NCBI GenBank assembly: GCA_014238395.1
Contig: JABABE010000071.1
Coordinates: 1-8,405 of the forward strand
DNA length: 8,405 nucleotides
Direction: 5' to 3'
Origin: Candidatus Kaiserbacteria bacterium
GTDB taxonomy: Bacteria > Patescibacteriota > Minisyncoccia > Phycocordibacterales > JABAAK01
Position 1 is the first letter of the stretch; the number at the start of each line of letters is the position of its first letter. A program made the position numbers and the translations under genes. This document shows positions 6,582 through 8,405 of this stretch, piece by piece. The notes under the pieces were generated by a model that had not been told where the DNA came from, ran no database searches, and was given only the letters and a program-made list of their open reading frames with translations.

Positions 6582-6587
6582 ATATCA
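6579..6587 (-). promoter_or_regulatory. Extended -10 promoter of the cysteine desulfurase-like gene
   Basis: On the minus strand TGA-TATACT (6587-6579) matches the extended -10 form with one hexamer mismatch. No good -35 is seen at normal spacing; TTGGAA lies 20 bases upstream of the hexamer. The expected start is near 6572, leaving about 4 bases before ATG 6568, so the transcript would be essentially leaderless. Confidence 0.5.
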
Positions 6588-6588
6588 T

Positions 6589-8031
6589 ATGCAAAAATCT
6601 AATATTCCAATTGTAGCTATATTAGGTAGTGTTGATCATGGAAAATCCTCTTTGCTCGATTCAATTCGTAAAACAAATACTATAGACGATGAAGCTGGTG
6701 AAATAACACAGCACATAGGGGCTCATATGGTAGAAAAAGATAAAAGATTTATTACTTTCATAGACACGCCAGGTCACGCATCTTTTCAAATGACAAGAGA
6801 CATCAGTTTAGTAGCATGTGATATTGCGGTACTTTTAATTTCTTGTGATGATGGATGGAAAGAACAAACATCATCTGTATACAACTGCATAAAAGAAAGA
6901 GAAATCCCTTTTATTGTTGTTTTTAGTAAGTGTGATGTAGAGAATGCAAATATAGAAAAACTCAAAAAAGAAGTTATGCAAAACAGCATATTGTTAGAAG
7001 GACTTGGAGGAAATGTACCTTGGTTGCAGGTTTCTTCAAAAACAAGTCATGGTATAGACGAATTAATAGATTTAATATTGCTTTTTTATGACACATTAGA
7101 TAAAAAAGAAACTGAGGTAGAAGGAGTTATTATAGACACAGATATAGATGAAAAAGCCGGTATTGCTGCAACTATAATTATGAAAGATGGAATCTTAAAA
7201 AGCGGTGATTTTGTAGTTTCCGGAGATTCATTTGCACCGACTAGGATTATGCTCTCTTGTGATTTTGCCCCAATCAAAGAAGCTGGCAAATCTGTTCCTG
7301 TGCGAGTTGTTGGTTTTTCTAAATCTCCAACATCTGGAGAACAAATCAAAGTATTTAAAAAGAAAAAAGAAGTTGAAAAATACCTAAAAAACAATATCTC
7401 TAACACGACAAAAAAAGAAACAATAGACCAAGATGAGTTGGAAAATTCAGAAAAAACAAAGATTATTATAAAAGCAGACACATCAGGAACCTTGCTTGCA
7501 AACCAACAAGAAATAAGTAAACACAAGAATTTTGTAGTGATCAGTGCAGGACTTGGTGGAATAACACAAAAAGATTTGGATTTAGCAAAACTTACTGGAA
7601 ATACACACATAATTGGTTTTAATGTAAAAACACCGAAAGATGTACTATCTTGTGCAAAGACAAACGACACAATTATTAAAGAAATTGAAACTGTATATCA
7701 GATAGATGATTGGATAAAAGATATGCAGAAAAAGAAAGGCGGAGTAGACGAGGATGACATATCGGGAACAGGTGAGATTATAAAACTTTTTAAGAAAAAA
7801 GCTGGTGTGCTCGTTTGTGGAGTCAAGATTACATCAGGTAAATTTACTCATGGAGAAAAATGTATCTTGGAGAGAAAAAATAAAATTATACACTCGTTTA
7901 CCATTCAAAGTATGGAACAGGACAACAAAGAAGAAAAAAATGTTTCTGGAGTTGGTATTTGTTTTGCGATGTCTGTGAAGACAGATATAGATTTTTTGGT
8001 TGGAGATATTATTATAAGTTGTAATAACTAA
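6589..8031 (+). CDS. infB: Translation initiation factor IF-2 (compact, divergent)
   Basis: IF-2 is the GTPase that brings initiator fMet-tRNA to the 30S subunit and promotes subunit joining. This 480-residue form starts almost directly at the G domain, unlike the ~740-890 residues of Bacillus and E. coli. G1 is GSVDHGKS (13-20), G2 region AGEITQHIGAH (36-46), G3 DTPGH (59-63, catalytic His63 kept), G4 SKCD (113-116) and G5 SSK (149-151). Domain II covers about 177-255, a lysine-rich linker about 256-288, domain III about 289-380 (KADTSGTLLA, then IIGFNVKTP) and the tRNA-binding C2 domain about 393-478. Oddities: G1 has S for the usual H at position 14, G2 has E for G at 38, and G4 has S for N at 113; the C2 block usually reading RRFKDDV...ECG is replaced by MEQDNKEEK...GIC. 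The following rbfA supports the infB call. It is probably leaderless. Confidence 0.94.
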   Translation: MQKSNIPIVAILGSVDHGKSSLLDSIRKTNTIDDEAGEITQHIGAHMVEKDKRFITFIDTPGHASFQMTRDISLVACDIAVLLISCDDGWKEQTSSVYNCIKEREIPFIVVFSKCDVENANIEKLKKEVMQNSILLEGLGGNVPWLQVSSKTSHGIDELIDLILLFYDTLDKKETEVEGVIIDTDIDEKAGIAATIIMKDGILKSGDFVVSGDSFAPTRIMLSCDFAPIKEAGKSVPVRVVGFSKSPTSGEQIKVFKKKKEVEKYLKNNISNTTKKETIDQDELENSEKTKIIIKADTSGTLLANQQEISKHKNFVVISAGLGGITQKDLDLAKLTGNTHIIGFNVKTPKDVLSCAKTNDTIIKEIETVYQIDDWIKDMQKKKGGVDEDDISGTGEIIKLFKKKAGVLVCGVKITSGKFTHGEKCILERKNKIIHSFTIQSMEQDNKEEKNVSGVGICFAMSVKTDIDFLVGDIIISCNN

Positions 8032-8046
8032 GTATATTTTGGTAAT

Positions 8047-8405
<359 letters not shown>

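Noticed and set aside
7086..7670. 194-codon minus-strand frame inside infB
   Set aside because: It is the antisense of IF-2 domains II and III; composition and context mark it as a shadow.

Overview
The window is a densely packed, AT-rich chromosomal segment whose gene content points to a Candidate Phyla Radiation (Patescibacteria) bacterium, probably from the Parcubacteria side. The evidence is a compact IF-2 lacking the long N-terminal extension, a secreted protein ending in the VirB2/TrbC-like two-helix tail that is abundant in Parcubacteria, near-absence of Shine-Dalgarno sites, and intergenic gaps of 2 to 50 bases. This placement is inferred from family features, not from a phylogeny. 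TGA acts as an ordinary stop, so there is no sign of the altered code of Gracilibacteria.

Layout: 1-6568 is read leftwards (minus strand) and 6589-8405 rightwards. In minus-strand order, a divergent promoter pair at 6573-6587 starts a NifS/IscS-like aminotransferase (6568-5309). A well-formed sigma70-type promoter in its tail (5312-5284) drives a membrane-anchored degenerate HtrA-like protein (5262-4462), followed 2 bases later by a large Hsp100 unfoldase of ClpB architecture with a ClpC-like loop (4459-1757). A second promoter (1731-1703) then starts a unit of tRNA-Tyr, a secreted Cys-repeat protein with a pilin-like tail, ribosomal protein bL33 (rpmG, a 52-residue gene that is easy to miss) and tRNA-Trp, which runs off the left edge. 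The rpmG-tRNA-Trp pair often precedes secE-nusG, so secE is expected just outside. On the plus strand, infB and rbfA keep their classic order and run straight into tRNA-Cys, cut by the right edge.

The genes combine translation (bL33, IF-2, RbfA, three tRNAs), protein quality control (the Clp unfoldase and its coupled membrane partner), sulfur mobilisation and a surface or secretion protein. The most unusual features are structural. The rbfA stop codon lies inside tRNA-Cys, and tRNA-Tyr sits inside an uninterrupted reading frame of the gene after it. Two divergent extended -10 boxes overlap in a 20-base gap and predict leaderless or nearly leaderless mRNAs. The Clp unfoldase combines a full ClpB middle domain with an IGF tripeptide where ClpP-partner unfoldases carry their docking loop. 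No CRISPR array, insertion sequence, toxin-antitoxin pair or dedicated defence system is visible. No gene-free stretch exceeds 300 bases.
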